Positions 1 to 13,200 of a stretch of 64,000 nt of DNA are shown one piece after another. The translations under genes were made by a program, and so were the position numbers. The DNA comes from Lateolabrax maculatus (Eukaryota > Chordata > Actinopteri > Acropomatiformes > Lateolabracidae). Location: contig CM062218.1 of assembly GCA_031216445.1 (NCBI GenBank), positions 14,492,501 to 14,556,500 on the forward strand, read 5' to 3'. Each line of letters opens with the position of its first letter. Positions within the stretch are counted from its first letter, which is position 1. Under the pieces are notes generated by a model. It searched no databases. It was given only the letters and a program-made list of their open reading frames with translations, and was not told the DNA's origin.

Positions 1-193
1 AGGAAGAAGGGGTAAAGAGAGGATCAAGAGAGAGAAACTGTTTCCCAGAATAGGAAAAAAGGGCAGAGTATAAAACAAACCAACCAAAAGTTTACGCAGA
101 CCTCAATTACAACCCAGAGCAGGATAAAAATAAACAAAATAATCACAACAGAGCACAATGAAACTTGGCCCCCTACCTAGGCCCAAGGCAAGA

Positions 194-195
<2 letters not shown>

Positions 196-275
<80 letters not shown>
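196..275. repeat. (CA)40 microsatellite
   Basis: This is an uninterrupted 80-bp CA dinucleotide tract. A GT tract at 315-338 follows 39 bp later, so the two can pair as arms of a hairpin or cruciform. Confidence 0.98.
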
Positions 276-276
<1 letters not shown>

Positions 277-314
277 TTCCTCAAAGTAAAAAACACAGTT
301 AATAATCTACAGTA

Positions 315-338
315 GTGTGTGTGTGTGTGTGTGTGTGT
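315..338. repeat. (GT)12 microsatellite facing the CA tract
   Basis: This 24-bp GT tract is complementary to the CA tract at 196-275, and a further short CACACA run follows at about 347. Confidence 0.95.
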
Positions 339-1361
339 AGCGAGGCCACACACACACATAATCATACACGTAATTTGGAACTTGGCGAAAGGACCTGCCT
401 GGACCTCATAACAAAGCAAACCAAAATCATTTTTGAAAAAAACATTTTTTTCGAAACACTGACTTTCTTCAACACAGAATATATGTGCATACCCACACAA
501 TGGGACATGGGAAAATACACCTAATTTATTTTGGTACAATCATCCCCATAAAAAAACCCTGGAAAGATGCTCCTTTTTCTCTTGCGCTGTTTGTTTATGA
601 GAGATCCCGGCATCATGCTACATTAGTAATTGTGCCAATTTTGTGAATCCACATTCTTCCCTCAGCAGATTTTTCTGAGGTTTTCAGTGAAGGCACTTTC
701 AACTTCTATTACATAACTACAGTTTGGCTGTCAGGATACCTGTCTGGCCATCTATCTGGAGCCAGACCTGTCTGTCTCTGAGTCTTCGAAGCCATTCCAC
801 TCTTGTAGCCTTTGTGTTTCCCACAGAAATGTAAGCATTCACGTTTCCTCTCGGGAGCCCAGCGCTGTCAATCAATTTCATGGGATTTTAAAAAGGCCCC
901 GCCACCGTTCTAGGGGCCCTTTTTTCAATCCAACTCCAACAATACTGACACAGACACCGTAACTCTAGTTTCTGAAGACAGGGCAGGTAGTCATTAGGGA
1001 TGTCGTGCCCTGGTATGTGCGTACCTGCCTGCCCAAGAAGCCGCCTGCATGTCCGTGTGTGCATGCCTACATACTTGTGTGTCTGCCCAGTGTCTGTGTA
1101 TGTGTTTGTATGAGTGTGTATGTCCAGACATGCGACATCACCACATCGTGACACAGGCCTAAAAGTATGTGGCCTTGCGTGTGACGTTCATTGTCCTGCT
1201 CTGAAAATCCCCAGCCAGTCAGTAATCACTTCAAAGGAGACAGGTCAACAGAGAGGTGAACTCACACCGCCCTCGGTCTACCCTACACTTTTCTTCTCCA
1301 CTCTTTGCGTCTCCTCTCCCTTCGCTTTTATTGTCCCTACTACTCGCTTCTTCTTTCTTCT

Positions 1362-1809
1362 CTCTCATCTCAGCTTTTTTTTGTTTGGGATTTGACTGTT
1401 TGTGAGTTGTTTTTCCTGAAAGCTGCCTATAAATACACATTTGGGGATGGATTTTGGCCAATTTATTTTAGTTTTGACTTAATAACATGTATTGTATGTT
1501 AAACCTACATTGCTCTCTAGCATGACCATGGTAACAACAATGCTCTTCGAAATACTTGGAGTTTTTTCTAAACGCTAAGAAGAAAAGTCTGGGAGCCACT
1601 ACTCTTTCTTCTCATCATTTAGAAAACACTCCAACAACAATATTTCCAAGATCATTGTTGATAGAGAACAATGCACCAATGTATGTTTAACAGACAATAC
1701 ATGTTATTAAGTCCAAACTAAAATAAATTGGCCAAAATTTGAATTTACAGACCGCTATCAGGAAAAACAATTAACAGGCAGTCAAATCCTGCCTCTCTGA
1801 GATGAGAGC
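1362..1809. repeat. Long imperfect inverted repeat (foldback element)
   Basis: The left arm (about 1362-1580) reads forward like the reverse complement of the right arm (about 1610-1809). The matched blocks include the terminal 12-mer CTCTCATCTCAG, GGATTTGACTG, TTGTTTTTCCTGA, a block of about 45 bp around TTTTGGCCAATTTATTTTAG and CTTAATAACATGTATTG, then GTTAAAC, CAACAATG and TTTTCTAAA near the loop. The loop is only a few tens of bases. I see no open frame and no obvious target-site duplication. It is probably a non-autonomous foldback or MITE-like element in intron 11. Confidence 0.8.
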
Positions 1810-2013
1810 GAATGTAACATGTAACATTCAATAAACATATCAGCATGTATAAGCTACAGTAGCTGCTGCACTATTAATGCATCGAGTCCTCAAAAATTGT
1901 ATCAGCTGTACAGTTTTCAACGATGACTTATTTGCAGAACTAACAGTGTGTGGATATTTGATATTACACATTAAATAAATTGGAGGTTTAAATTTGTGTT
2001 CACGCATACTGAC

Positions 2014-2172
2014 CTCGGTAAAGGCCGAAGAACCCCTCGTAGCGCACCACCTTCTTGAAGCAGTCAAAGCTGTTCTTGTACATGAGCTCTCCCACCAGGG
2101 AGCCACTGCTCCTCTGGTTTTGCATGCGTGTCTTCACCAGATCAATGGGATACACTGCTGTGGCACCCACAG
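2014..2172 (-). CDS. slc25a13: slc25a13 exon 11 (carrier repeat 1)
   Basis: This 159-nt exon encodes the end of transmembrane helix 1 and the following matrix loop of the first mitochondrial carrier repeat. Visible motifs are the PxDxxK signature as YPIDLVK and the EGxxxxYRG motif as EGFFGLYRG. The acceptor is ccctgcag and the donor is gtcagt. It starts after the first base of an Ala codon, which matches the single G left by exon 10. Its length equals human exon 11 (c.1019-1177). Confidence 0.97.
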
Positions 2173-5100
2173 CTGCAGGGAATGACAAAAAAAAAATAGC
2201 TTATTTAGATACTTGTCACGTGTTATGAGCATACTATATGTTAATTCCAATAAACACAATCACATATATTGTTTACTGTTATATTTGATGATAATGTCTT
2301 CAAGCTTCTTTTTGTTTTGAAACTATTGGGAATTACTTTTGCAAAGTGGAACTAGAGATGAAGATTAATTGGCTGGTTCACTAATACAAAAACAATACAG
2401 TAGTTCTTGAGTAGAAAAAACTGTGAAAACTGCTGACAATGGGCTTATATATAAGAACCACTTGTACCAATAGCTTTCTTCTCAAGTGGCACGTACAAGT
2501 GATTTAGAAGAGTTTGTCGCATTCATTTATTTTGTTGTACTTGGACTGTTTTCTTATGTACAATTGAAATTCATGAGTGGTCCAGGCCTGTCTTAAGAGT
2601 CATACACAGATAGTCTGCCTCTCTTCACGAGGCAATAACCATATAACAAAATAAATAACCAAAGTAAACGTAAACATTCCTAACAATTGCATACTTCGGC
2701 GAGGCAACATAAGTAGTTGTAAAGCTGCCTGACCTGCAGGCTGCTGTCCAGGAGAATATCCTTTGTTATAACACCTGACAGTAACATCAGCTACTGTTTA
2801 TTATGCTCTCCTCCATCTCTGTGACTTCATGTCAAACCATTCTCTTTTTATTTCTGTCACAGAACTGCACTGATAATTGTTTTGGGTCTCTTAAAATGAC
2901 TGATGACACTTGCTAGATTTGCTCTGTTTTAGTCTGCTGAAATCCAACAGCAAGACTTCAAGCTCCACAGTGTGTAATTCTTCTTTTTACACCATGGTAA
3001 CATTTTTGTAAATTAAACAAATTTCACAAACTACAAACTGCCCACTCATGAGCAGGTGGCATTCATCGGGTTGAAAATGACAATTTATGACGTAATATAA
3101 GCTGGTGCAGTTAAGAGGGTTTGGTAATGTGAATCGGAGCCCTTGTAGGAGCAAACCTCACAGAGAAAAGTAAGATAGATTTAGGAATCAAATTTCAGAT
3201 TCAATTCACCTCCATTATATTAGATTGGAAAACTAAAACAACCTGCTTTGCTAAATACCACTAGAGATACATTAGGTAAGAAAATCTTTTTGTAATTTGT
3301 GTGAACTGACCCTTTAAGAGGAAGAACAGGAAAAGGCAAAGGAGGAAAGGGAAGTCTGTGGGGGTAATGGTAAAGACGTCAAAGTGTTTTGAGTCCCAGT
3401 GTCTTCAGCCCGTCAGACGGACACAAACAAAAAGAACCGACCCAAGGCGACAGACTTAATTAGAGAGAGACGGAGAGAGAAGAAGGGATGGTGGACCCAT
3501 ACCTCCTTATTAAGCTGTCTCCCTTGGGATAGAAGGAGGAGGAGAAGGGAGGAATGAAGGAAGGGAAAAGGAGGAGGAGTAGAAAAACAGTGGGGAGTCT
3601 GAAGCCAAACACAAGGCCCAGCCACCACCCTTCACCCCCGCCCTCATCCTCCCTCTTCTGATCACTCACACAGGTACAAAAGAATCCAAACAGGAGGGTT
3701 TTCCCATGGCACGCAGAGAGGCAAGAGACAGGACAGAGCGAGACAGAGGGACAGTAAAGAGCAGGAAAGAGATAGAGAGAGAGAGATTGAGTGAGAACAC
3801 GCAAGAGAGGGAGCACTTCTCTTTAAGCAGGGGAGCGATCGTTGCTCTTGTAAGCAAAGGAAAGGGCAATAGAGGGGCCATTGTCCTCTCTCTCTCTCTC
3901 TCGCTCTCTCACCCTTTTCTTATGAGGACAGCAGAGGGCGGGGGGGCCGGTAGGCACGCAAGAAGGTTGGTGGGTGGGGGGGTTGGTGGTTGGGTGGTGG
4001 AGTGAAGGTATGCAGGGAGCCAATGGGGCGTGACTCTTACCCCCTGCCACTGAGCCAAGGGTGAACCTGTAGGCCGACTCTGCCACCTGGACAAGGATGG
4101 GGCGGGAGCCATCACTGCCCAACTGCTGCTCACACAATGAGAAAGAGACAACATTGACATTAGTGCAGAACAAATTAAAACAGTTTAACAGGGCAGCTTC
4201 CGATAGACATGACTCTAGACAAGCCACTGTTTCAGACATTGATACTTAAATACTGTTTCTCATGGAAGGTTGCATGTCACACATGTAACTCCACCACAAG
4301 TCAAATAATAGGCTATTAAATCAATCATTCGTCACATCTGCTGTATAGTGTTTGACAGCAATTCCCAACTTCAGGCCATTGGTAAACAGTATAATGGTCA
4401 TTTAATAAAACCATGCTGAGAAGAAATATAGTGGGAAGCTACTTGAATATAAGAGTAACTAAACGTTTATTAATTGATGACATAATGCACAAATAAACAG
4501 GCATTGAAGTCTTACAACAAAAATGTCTTAATAAGCAGTCAAGACATTCAGTATTTCATAATGCTTTACCTGTAATATAATATTAAGATAAAACCAGGGC
4601 CACATGAGGATCTTCTTTACCAATTAATGTGTTTTTGTGTTCTGTCCAGTCTGATTACTGTAAGTAATTACTCAATAACAATTGCCCTTCTATACCTGAA
4701 CTAAGGAGATATGCAAAGCTGCTTATATCATCTGTGAGCATATTTGATCATGTTTATTTTTACTGCTTACAATTTCTCACATTAGTCTCACAGAATTTAC
4801 AATACCAGTGTGTTATCAAAGTGATCTTTGTACACCCTTGTGATCATTACCACACTATGCAAAGAGCAGAAAAGTGTCAATAAAATGATAGTAGCCAGCA
4901 TTAGCCACACAGTAACATTAGCCACACTACCCCCTCCACCTGAGGTACCTGTTGCCTTGTCTGGTCTGCCCAGCCCTGGCCTCACGACCCTGGGGAGAGG
5001 GGGGGTGCTGTAAGTATGTATGTGTGTGTGTTTGTGAGGGGGATGGGGATGGGAATCTCTAGAACAGGTCCACCTGTCAGAGTGAACTCCCACCCTCCTC

Positions 5101-7493
5101 CACAATTCATCCCAGAGCTTTCATCCTGCCCAAATGTCTCTTTTAAACACAACCATCTCCACTTCTACCATTTTCCAGCTAACCAACTGTCAGAATGTTT
5201 GAGAGAGAAAAGAGGGAACAAGTTAGCAGGGTATGAAGAGAGAAAAGATGAACCGACAAACATGTAGAGAAATAAGAGAGAGGGAGAGAGAGAGAGAAGT
5301 AGATCAAACAAGGAAATGGAGAGAACTAGCAAAAGATGAGAGAGAGTGCTCCAGCTAGCTGGCGGCCAGCCCCTGAGGCCAAACCACAAGGGCCTAAAGT
5401 GGCTCATTGTGGTGGGACTGGCGTCTGTGTAGTGCTGGGCCCCTTTGCTTTCTCCCCTTTGGCCCCCGCCTGCTCCAATATGGCCTGGCCAAGCCTTCAC
5501 TATAGAGCTGGAACCCACCATGCAATACAACTCTGACCAAACAGCCCAGGAAGGAAAACAGTCCTCTGCTCATCTGTCTGGCTGTCCATAAGTCCTTCTT
5601 CCTCTTCTTCATTACAAATTGCTCTTATAAGCTGCTGCAAAAACTCTTCACATTCATTATTTGCAACTTGAAGCATGTTTGAGGTTCATCAGCTCCTGAG
5701 GGTGGGTCTGCTTGTCTTTATTTCCCTGGAATTGTGAGTTTTGTGTGTATGTTTTTTTAAGACATCAACCACATGCCAGGGAGAAGTCTAGTTGTGTTTT
5801 CTCTGAAGATAGTTGTGATTGAACACAACTTGGTCTGAACCTTGGTATGAACTTTTAAAAAATGAGCAGAGCTGACGAGTACTGGCTGTTTGGCATTTTT
5901 GGGGCAAAGTTTCGACTTTATATCTGGCAAAACTTGTTAGGATCTGTGTCTCCTGTAATGTTATTTCTTTCACTCAGAAGTCTAAAACAATGTGTCAATG
6001 TATTAGTAGTGTAATTCATGCCAGAATCACAAATCAAACAGATACTTTGGTTTGGGGGATTAATTACTTGTGAACAGGATATATCATTATCCTTAATTAT
6101 AAATGTTAGTCATCTGCATGGTGACATCTAGCCCTAGAGAATGTACTGAGAAGAAAAAGAGCTGCCAGTGTGGAAGAGGAAACCAAACATATCAACAAGT
6201 CTTCATTTTCTGTACCTGTCTCTGGACCTCAGCCAAGTTGTAGGGCAGGGCGCCTTCCTCCAGCGGAGCGATCTTCTCAATGTCCACTAAACCAACACGT
6301 CTGATGAAGAGACAGAATGGAGAGAGTGAGAGGTTTCAAATGACTTTCAACTGTTGTAAAATCTCTCAGAGGATTATAATATTTCATCAATGCATCAGCA
6401 AGTCCATGACCTCTGGAAGCACCATCTGTCAGTCTGAAGTTACTCAAGGTTTATGGATACTTTGCCATCATTGCAAGTGAAAATATTGTGGCATTCAAAA
6501 ATCCAGACCTGTGCTTGGCATGATTGAGTAAGACAACTGATCTATAGGAACTGACCAGCCCCACTCCTTTATTCCTTCATCCAAGTATAACAAAGAGGTT
6601 TAACCTTTGGATGTAAAACTACTGCCTTTCTGAGTTTTTCCATTGCATCTCTACGATTGTCCCAGATTTCCCAGGCTGAGGGAACAGGGAACGCCAAATC
6701 CCCCCCACCCCTCTCCTCTAAATATTGGGGCTATTATCTCCCGCATCTCCAATCAAGGGGAGTGGAGAGGGCTATTAAAGTATCCCATTGCCCAGAAATA
6801 ATAATCAGGTGGTGTCTCAGGCCGGGGTTAGAAATTATGAGCACACTGGTCGGGCCGCGAGGCAGACGCAAAGGAAGTAGGGGAATGTGAGACGCATACA
6901 GTTGTTGTGTGCCATGGATCATAGAGACTGGAATTGCCCTTTTTTAAGATAAATGAGAGTTTGGATTGGTTTTGGACTGAAAGAGGATTCTCTGGCACTG
7001 ATGTAGTCATGTCTGATTCTTTTGATCCTTTGCAGAGAAGTTTGAGAAGGAAGAAAACGCTTGTCTCTCTGAGTTATGGACCCTGAGGCTAAAGGTGCAC
7101 ATTGGGGGGCAAGTGCAGGATAGACTTACTCTGCACAACTCCCTGACTGACGAAAAAATGAAATGACTTAGGTATGAATTCAGCAGTGAGATGCTATTTC
7201 TCCATTACCGCAGTAACACAGCTACAATTTTCTAAACTTATTTGCCTGTTCTCAGTGACACATACAATGAATGCCTATATCGTGGCCATCATATCCACAT
7301 CACTAATGATTATTTGCTAGAAATAATATTATCCACCCATAGACTAAATTAAATATAGACAAGCAAGTTATACCCAAAACATTGGCACGTTATCACAACT
7401 AAGGTATTAAACCAAAGCTGACATGATTTTTGTTTGTGCGTTTTTCCTCTTTTTTGAAGCTTTAGATATGTTTTTTAGCCTGTGTGTGTCTGG

Positions 7494-7552
<59 letters not shown>

Positions 7553-10068
7553 TTACCCTCGGGGCTCTGACAGGTCAGCCAGCTGAAAGAGGATGTCGAC
7601 CTCCATGGGTGTCACCTGGCCAAACCTCTGAGCTGCCATAATGAACTCCTCTACAAAGAAAGATAGATTTTCGTTGAATTTTTACTACAATTATGAGCAC
7701 AACACCTTATGATACAAACCAACATTTACAGATATGCACACAGTTTCAAAACTGGGGAAACACAATAATATGTAAGCATTTTCTTAAAATAGAAATATCT
7801 CAATTCCAAATCCATCAATGTTTCACTGTCTATCTGTGTCTATGTCATAGTGGCAGCAATCTCAGAAAATGTTCCAACAGTTTTTCTCTTTAGTCACATC
7901 CTCTTGCTCGACCTGTGGGATCCTGAGGTATTCCCAGGCCAGATGGGATACATGTAATTCTTCCAGTGTGTTCTGGGTCTGGGGACCCCCACAGCGAGGA
8001 ACACAGGGAGCATCATGATCAGATGCCTTAACAATCTAAACGGCTTCCTTTCAATACAAAGGAGCCGCAATCTCTGAGCTCCTTCTGAATGTCTGAGCTC
8101 TTAGATACCAAGTCAAAGCTCATGACCACTGGCACAGGAATGTGGATTGACAGGTAACTCAAGAGCCTCACTTTTAAGCTCAGCTCCCATGTCACCTTGG
8201 AAGTACAAGAGTACAACATCCACAACACTGTGCAGGGGCACCAATCTGGCTGTCCATCTCATGCTCCATTATACATAACATCACTTGCAACTTCATATCT
8301 CCAACTCTCTAACTCAAGCCAGCAACTCTCTTAACTCAAAGCAAGCAATTGGCCTTTTCCGGGCTAAACTCTGAAGGTGCTGACAATGATCTTAACAGCT
8401 GCACAAGCTGGCAACAAACTGACCCAGTGCATGTTGGAGGTCATTCCCTGATGGAGCCAACAGAACTACATCTTCAGTAAAGAACAACACAATTGAGATG
8501 TCACCAAACTAAACAGTTTCAACCCCTTGGCTGTGCTTTGAGATTCTGACCCTGAACATTTCAAATGAAAAAGCCACAGTGGATCCCAAAGTCCACTGAG
8601 CACTTGTATGACCTACTGCAGATAATACAGATACAACTCTCAATGCAGTTATACAAGGACTGGATCCATGCAATGGTGAATAGCTGGTCCACTGTTTCAT
8701 AAACAGGCCAGAATATATATTGCACCTCCTAAATCCATGGTTCATTAAACAGCAATTCTACAATAACATATTATTTTTTGTTAAAGTTAAGGGTATTGCT
8801 ATATCTTAAAAGCATTTTTTTTATTTATTCCATGTCAAAGTTACTTGACAATTCATTCATCTTCTACAGTTGGTTTGTCAGGGCTCCAGCATAAAGCAGC
8901 AAAGCAAATTTGGCCTGTAGTAAACAAAAATGTTTTAATGCCATTAACACACACTGCTTTTAATACCTTTCTGCAGTTGTAATGTTGTCATGATATATTT
9001 TCATTACTGTGTAATATATTACACATTGCCATTACAACATGGAACTCAAAATATGCAGTACTGAGCTGAATGAATCACCTAAAGCCACAATCTGTTATCA
9101 AAAGCAAGAGCGGTTTCCTGTGACTGACAACTGTGACTGGCATCTCTTTTATTCTTTTATTAAACATTCATGATACTGTATCATAGACACAGTATCATCA
9201 ATTGATATTATGTAACATACAATGCACCAACATAATATAATAAAGTATGCATTTGCACATTTACTGCTATTGTGATATAAATGTACAAAAATGTACAGTT
9301 AAATACACTGTTTGTATACTACAAGTTATTTTGTCTGTACTGTACCTTTAGTTCAAGATTTTTCATTTTTGGATGTTTCCATTTTCTTATAACCTGCCTC
9401 ATATACACCCACACCAGTCAATGATTTCCTGTGTTTCCCGGAACGACTTTTAAAAACTCAAAATAAGAGAGCCCTGCTATCTTTGGTCACTATCTATGGT
9501 GAACATTTTTTATCTAAATACAGATAGATGCCCAGCTAGATAATTAACACTGGATCATGCACCTAAAACTTATTTTTGCTGTAGAGGAATACATACATAA
9601 AGGAAGATTCAAATTTAAATTGATAAGGTTGGCCCTGTAGCCTGTATTTTCTAAATGTTACACTGTTTTATAATGATTTTTACTTAAAGCGCTGTCACTC
9701 ACACCAGTTATCTTCTGTGACTGTAACTTACAAGCGAGAAGTGTCAAAGCATGTTGATTAATCATAAGAAAATAGAATAAAAAATATGGCCATGGAGGGC
9801 TATGGCCTTCAAGAGTTCTTCTAAGGCAGCTTTAGTATGCCGTAACTTAAGACCTGGTCTATTGTTGGTAAAATAAAGAACAGGTTGACTGTAGCCTGGC
9901 TTACAGTGGAGGAGTCAGCATTGTTTGACCTGCTTTATTCAAAGAGCAGCAGGCTGGGGTTGTGACAAAGTCGTCCTACACTGGAGCCATTCACCCCGCC
10001 GAGGCTCAGCTTACCCCTGAGGCATGCTCTTTCTTTCTTTCTTTCTCTCTCTCACTCACTCACTCACT

Positions 10069-10121
<53 letters not shown>

Positions 10122-10196
10122 ATATGCACATGCAGGTAATGCTCACAAGCATGTGAGAGAGCATACTTACACCAGAATAAACTCACATACACTGGT

Positions 10197-10246
<50 letters not shown>

Positions 10247-13200
10247 AGACATAGACAGAGTTCTGTCTGGGGAGATCAGAGATCACAATGCAGATAACCT
10301 GTCTACCTGTAGCCTGTAGACACCACTACACACATGCACACATGCACACATGCACACATACATACACATCTGACTGACCTCTATACACATTTTTATAATT
10401 ACCTGCCTCTCTGTGAAGAGGTCTAGCCCATTGAGTATTAAAATTATAAGCAGAGTCCCACATAACTGTCGTGTCCACACACAGTTCCTTAATATTATTT
10501 ATCTAAGCTATTGGTAACCCTGTTCAGCAATCAACAGAACATATATACACACATTCTCCTCTTTACAAGCCTCAGATTTTCAAACTAACTGAGGATGAAG
10601 AAAAATAGATTTGATGTGATAATCTGGTGAGAAATAGCTGCTGACTTTTCATTTAATAACGTAGACTAATAGCATTTAAACAGCTAGATATTACAGAGTT
10701 ACTCAAATTAAACTACCATCCATTGTTAAGACAATATGTACTCTGTTGTGAATGAGTGCATAATTAAAAATGTGATCTGATGATGACACTAGATATAAAG
10801 TCAGGGGATCACTAAAGTCAGTAGGCTTCATCCTCAGGGGACCTTGAATTTCTATACAAAATTTCATGGCAATCCATCCAATATTTACTAAGATATTTCA
10901 GTCTGGACCAAAGTGGTGACTGACCAACCAGCACTGCCATTCCTAGAGCTATACCACTAGCATGGCTTAAGAATACTGATATGAAAAACAACCTGAGATT
11001 GGGACATGGTCTAAAAACCCTACTAGCAGAACCTGACCAGTGCCAATAACATTTCAGAACAATCACTAGTGTTGTGCCAACGGACCCTCAGAACTGAATT
11101 GGCTCACATATCCTCAGTTCTGGCACTATCTGGTAAAGAAGCATTTACAGTATTATGTGTTCTGTTGACACATCTACTTCTCAACACGCACCTGATTTTA
11201 ACCTGTTCACAAACATGCACAGTCATGATTTGCCTCCCAGTGTACACTGTTGGCTCAATAAAAAGTGTGTTTTGTAAAGGTCTCCTGTGCACATACACAC
11301 ACAAACGCTCACACACGTGTGCACTCCCATTTGTGTAGGCGTTAGGCACTGTAATGGCGTCCCCAAGGCAAAACAGTGGCCTTGTTGCACATACGGAATC
11401 AATCAGGATTATTACACACGTGTGCAGGTTTGGCTGTGTTAATGTATCTGAATGCTTGTGTGTATGTGAGAAATGTTTGAAACAGTGTGTTGTAAAATAC
11501 GCATGTACTTAATACATGCGGGTGTGTGTACAGTATGTGTTTGTCGGCCAGCCAGTTGTACATTGAGCCGAGCACTTGCAGTCCCCGAGGAGATCTTAAT
11601 GACTCAGGGAGTGGAGGGTGGATGGGTGGAGGCTGTGGAGGTCTGGCTGGCTACGGGCCACCATGGGTCGAGCCAAGCCCAGCCTTGGTGTACCCATGGT
11701 GGAAACAGCTTGGGGAGCATTTGGGCTCTTGGTCTGGGTCGGCTATGGTCCACACCCCTGATAAGGCTTCAGATAGCATCATAAGGCTAAACTAGTGGCT
11801 CTGGGCCATGTGGAGAGAGGTCAGAATGGTTTCTTAAAGACGACCAGAGCAGGAGAGAAGGAGGCAGAAAGAAAGAGACAGAGGAAGGTGGAAAGAAAGA
11901 AAATGCTAACTTTTTTCCTGCCAAGTACTGAGGAAAGGAATGAAAGACAACAAGTGGGGTAAGCAAGTACTGTGCATAAAGATTGAAAGAAACTAACAGA
12001 GAAAGAAAGAAAAAGAGAAACAATGTCTGAAAAAGAAAAAGGCTGTTGTAATTCTCATCACCTTGGAGCTTTACATCTTTGCTTTACAGTAAATTATAAT
12101 ACTTATAAAATGATTTTAATGTTTAATTTATGTAACGTGCACTTACTCTACAGGGTGAGACAACACACCACATCCTCAAAAGTGAGTACATGATTTTGAC
12201 ATATCAAGCATTCCTCAATTTTGTCTGATTTTGGAAAAATTAAAGATAAAATTATCAACCACAAAACATCCCAGGACAAATAAAGTGGTCCAGGATGTCT
12301 AATAGACAAGACAGGCTCCATCATGGATTGTGGGTATGCAGTACGTGTGCTGGGTCAGGTCCAGCATGCCCATTTAAATGCCACTGGGAAGGAAGAAAAC
12401 CAAACAAAAGCAAGTTTCCACCCTCCCTTCAACACTGACACACACACACACACACACACACACAGACGTAAATACGTTATCTGGAAACATATTCAACATT
12501 GTCTGTAGTTTGTATATCTGAACACATGCAGTGCATGCTCACATTTGTTATGTGAGTGTGTGTGTGTGTATGCTGACTGTCTTTTTGCACTGCACACATC
12601 ACTGCATGTGAGTGCACACAGACTCATTTATTTGCATCTGCGTTACGGCTGCCTGTGTTAATATAAGTTTGTATGAGTTTTTGTTTGTTTTTGTTTCTCC
12701 CGAGGTACCTTTGGTGACTTCCACATCTCTGCGGTGGCCGGCCAGGGTGCTGTAGATCTTTCTGATCAGCTCCATGTTGTTGAGAAGCGAGTTGAAGCCA
12801 TTGAAGTAGGAGAAACTGACCTGATGAGATGTGCTGCCTCCCGCAACCTGGACAAGGATGGAGACACGTATTTTAACATACAATAAAATCTTACAACCCG
12901 AATACACAATCACACTACACTCCAAACCAAATAAATGCATGAAATGCATGTAGATATTATAATTATGTGTAAGTACCCACAGAAGACACGTCAAGAGGAA
13001 ATCTTGACAAACACCAGTGGTTAATCATCAGCGTTCCTCTTTACCATTGCTCCGCAGGGAGAGGTAAACCTGTTTCAACCACTACTTTTTCCATCACACA
13101 ACGAAGACTCTCAGGGAGTTTAATTAACTTTCTTTATGAGGTGGAGGAAGTGGTAAAAGAACAGAAAATAGAAAAAAGGTAACAGATTAAAAATAGACGC

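Larger units (their letters stand above)
1..2013 (-). other. slc25a13: slc25a13 intron 11 (3' part only)
   Basis: This is the intron downstream of exon 11 on the minus strand, cut by the left window edge. I looked for exon 12, which should begin with the continuation of the first carrier repeat, and did not find it. The stretch holds a long CA tract facing a GT tract (196-338), a CT-rich patch (about 1295-1375) and a 448-bp foldback (1362-1809). I see no other gene. Confidence 0.85.
6301..7556 (-). other. slc25a13: slc25a13 intron 8
   Basis: No gene is visible. It contains a candidate regulatory block at 6655-6870. At its 5' end in the transcript, a long CA repeat (7499-7551 on this strand as TG) starts four bases after the donor GT. 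Confidence 0.85.
7651..12708 (-). other. slc25a13: slc25a13 intron 7
   Basis: This 5-kb intron holds a degenerate LINE fragment (7905-8760), an AT-rich stretch with nothing recognisable (8760-9900), two long CA repeats (10028-10244), a teleost interspersed repeat (10795-10985), a strong stem-loop (11658-11702), a GA-rich patch (11840-12040) and a short CA repeat (12438-12464). No additional gene is visible. Confidence 0.85.

Noticed and set aside
177..539. Open frames full of Cys-Val or His-Thr repeats, here and at 7423, 10024, 18812, 22352, 38118 and 38416
   Set aside because: They are translations of CA/TG microsatellites, not genes.
1..2013. Search for slc25a13 exon 12
   Set aside because: No frame continues the carrier repeat with an acceptor site; the exon must lie left of the window.
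3823..4239. A 138-codon minus-strand frame as a gene of its own
   Set aside because: Only 4041-4125 is coding, as slc25a13 exon 10; the rest is intron read-through past good splice sites.
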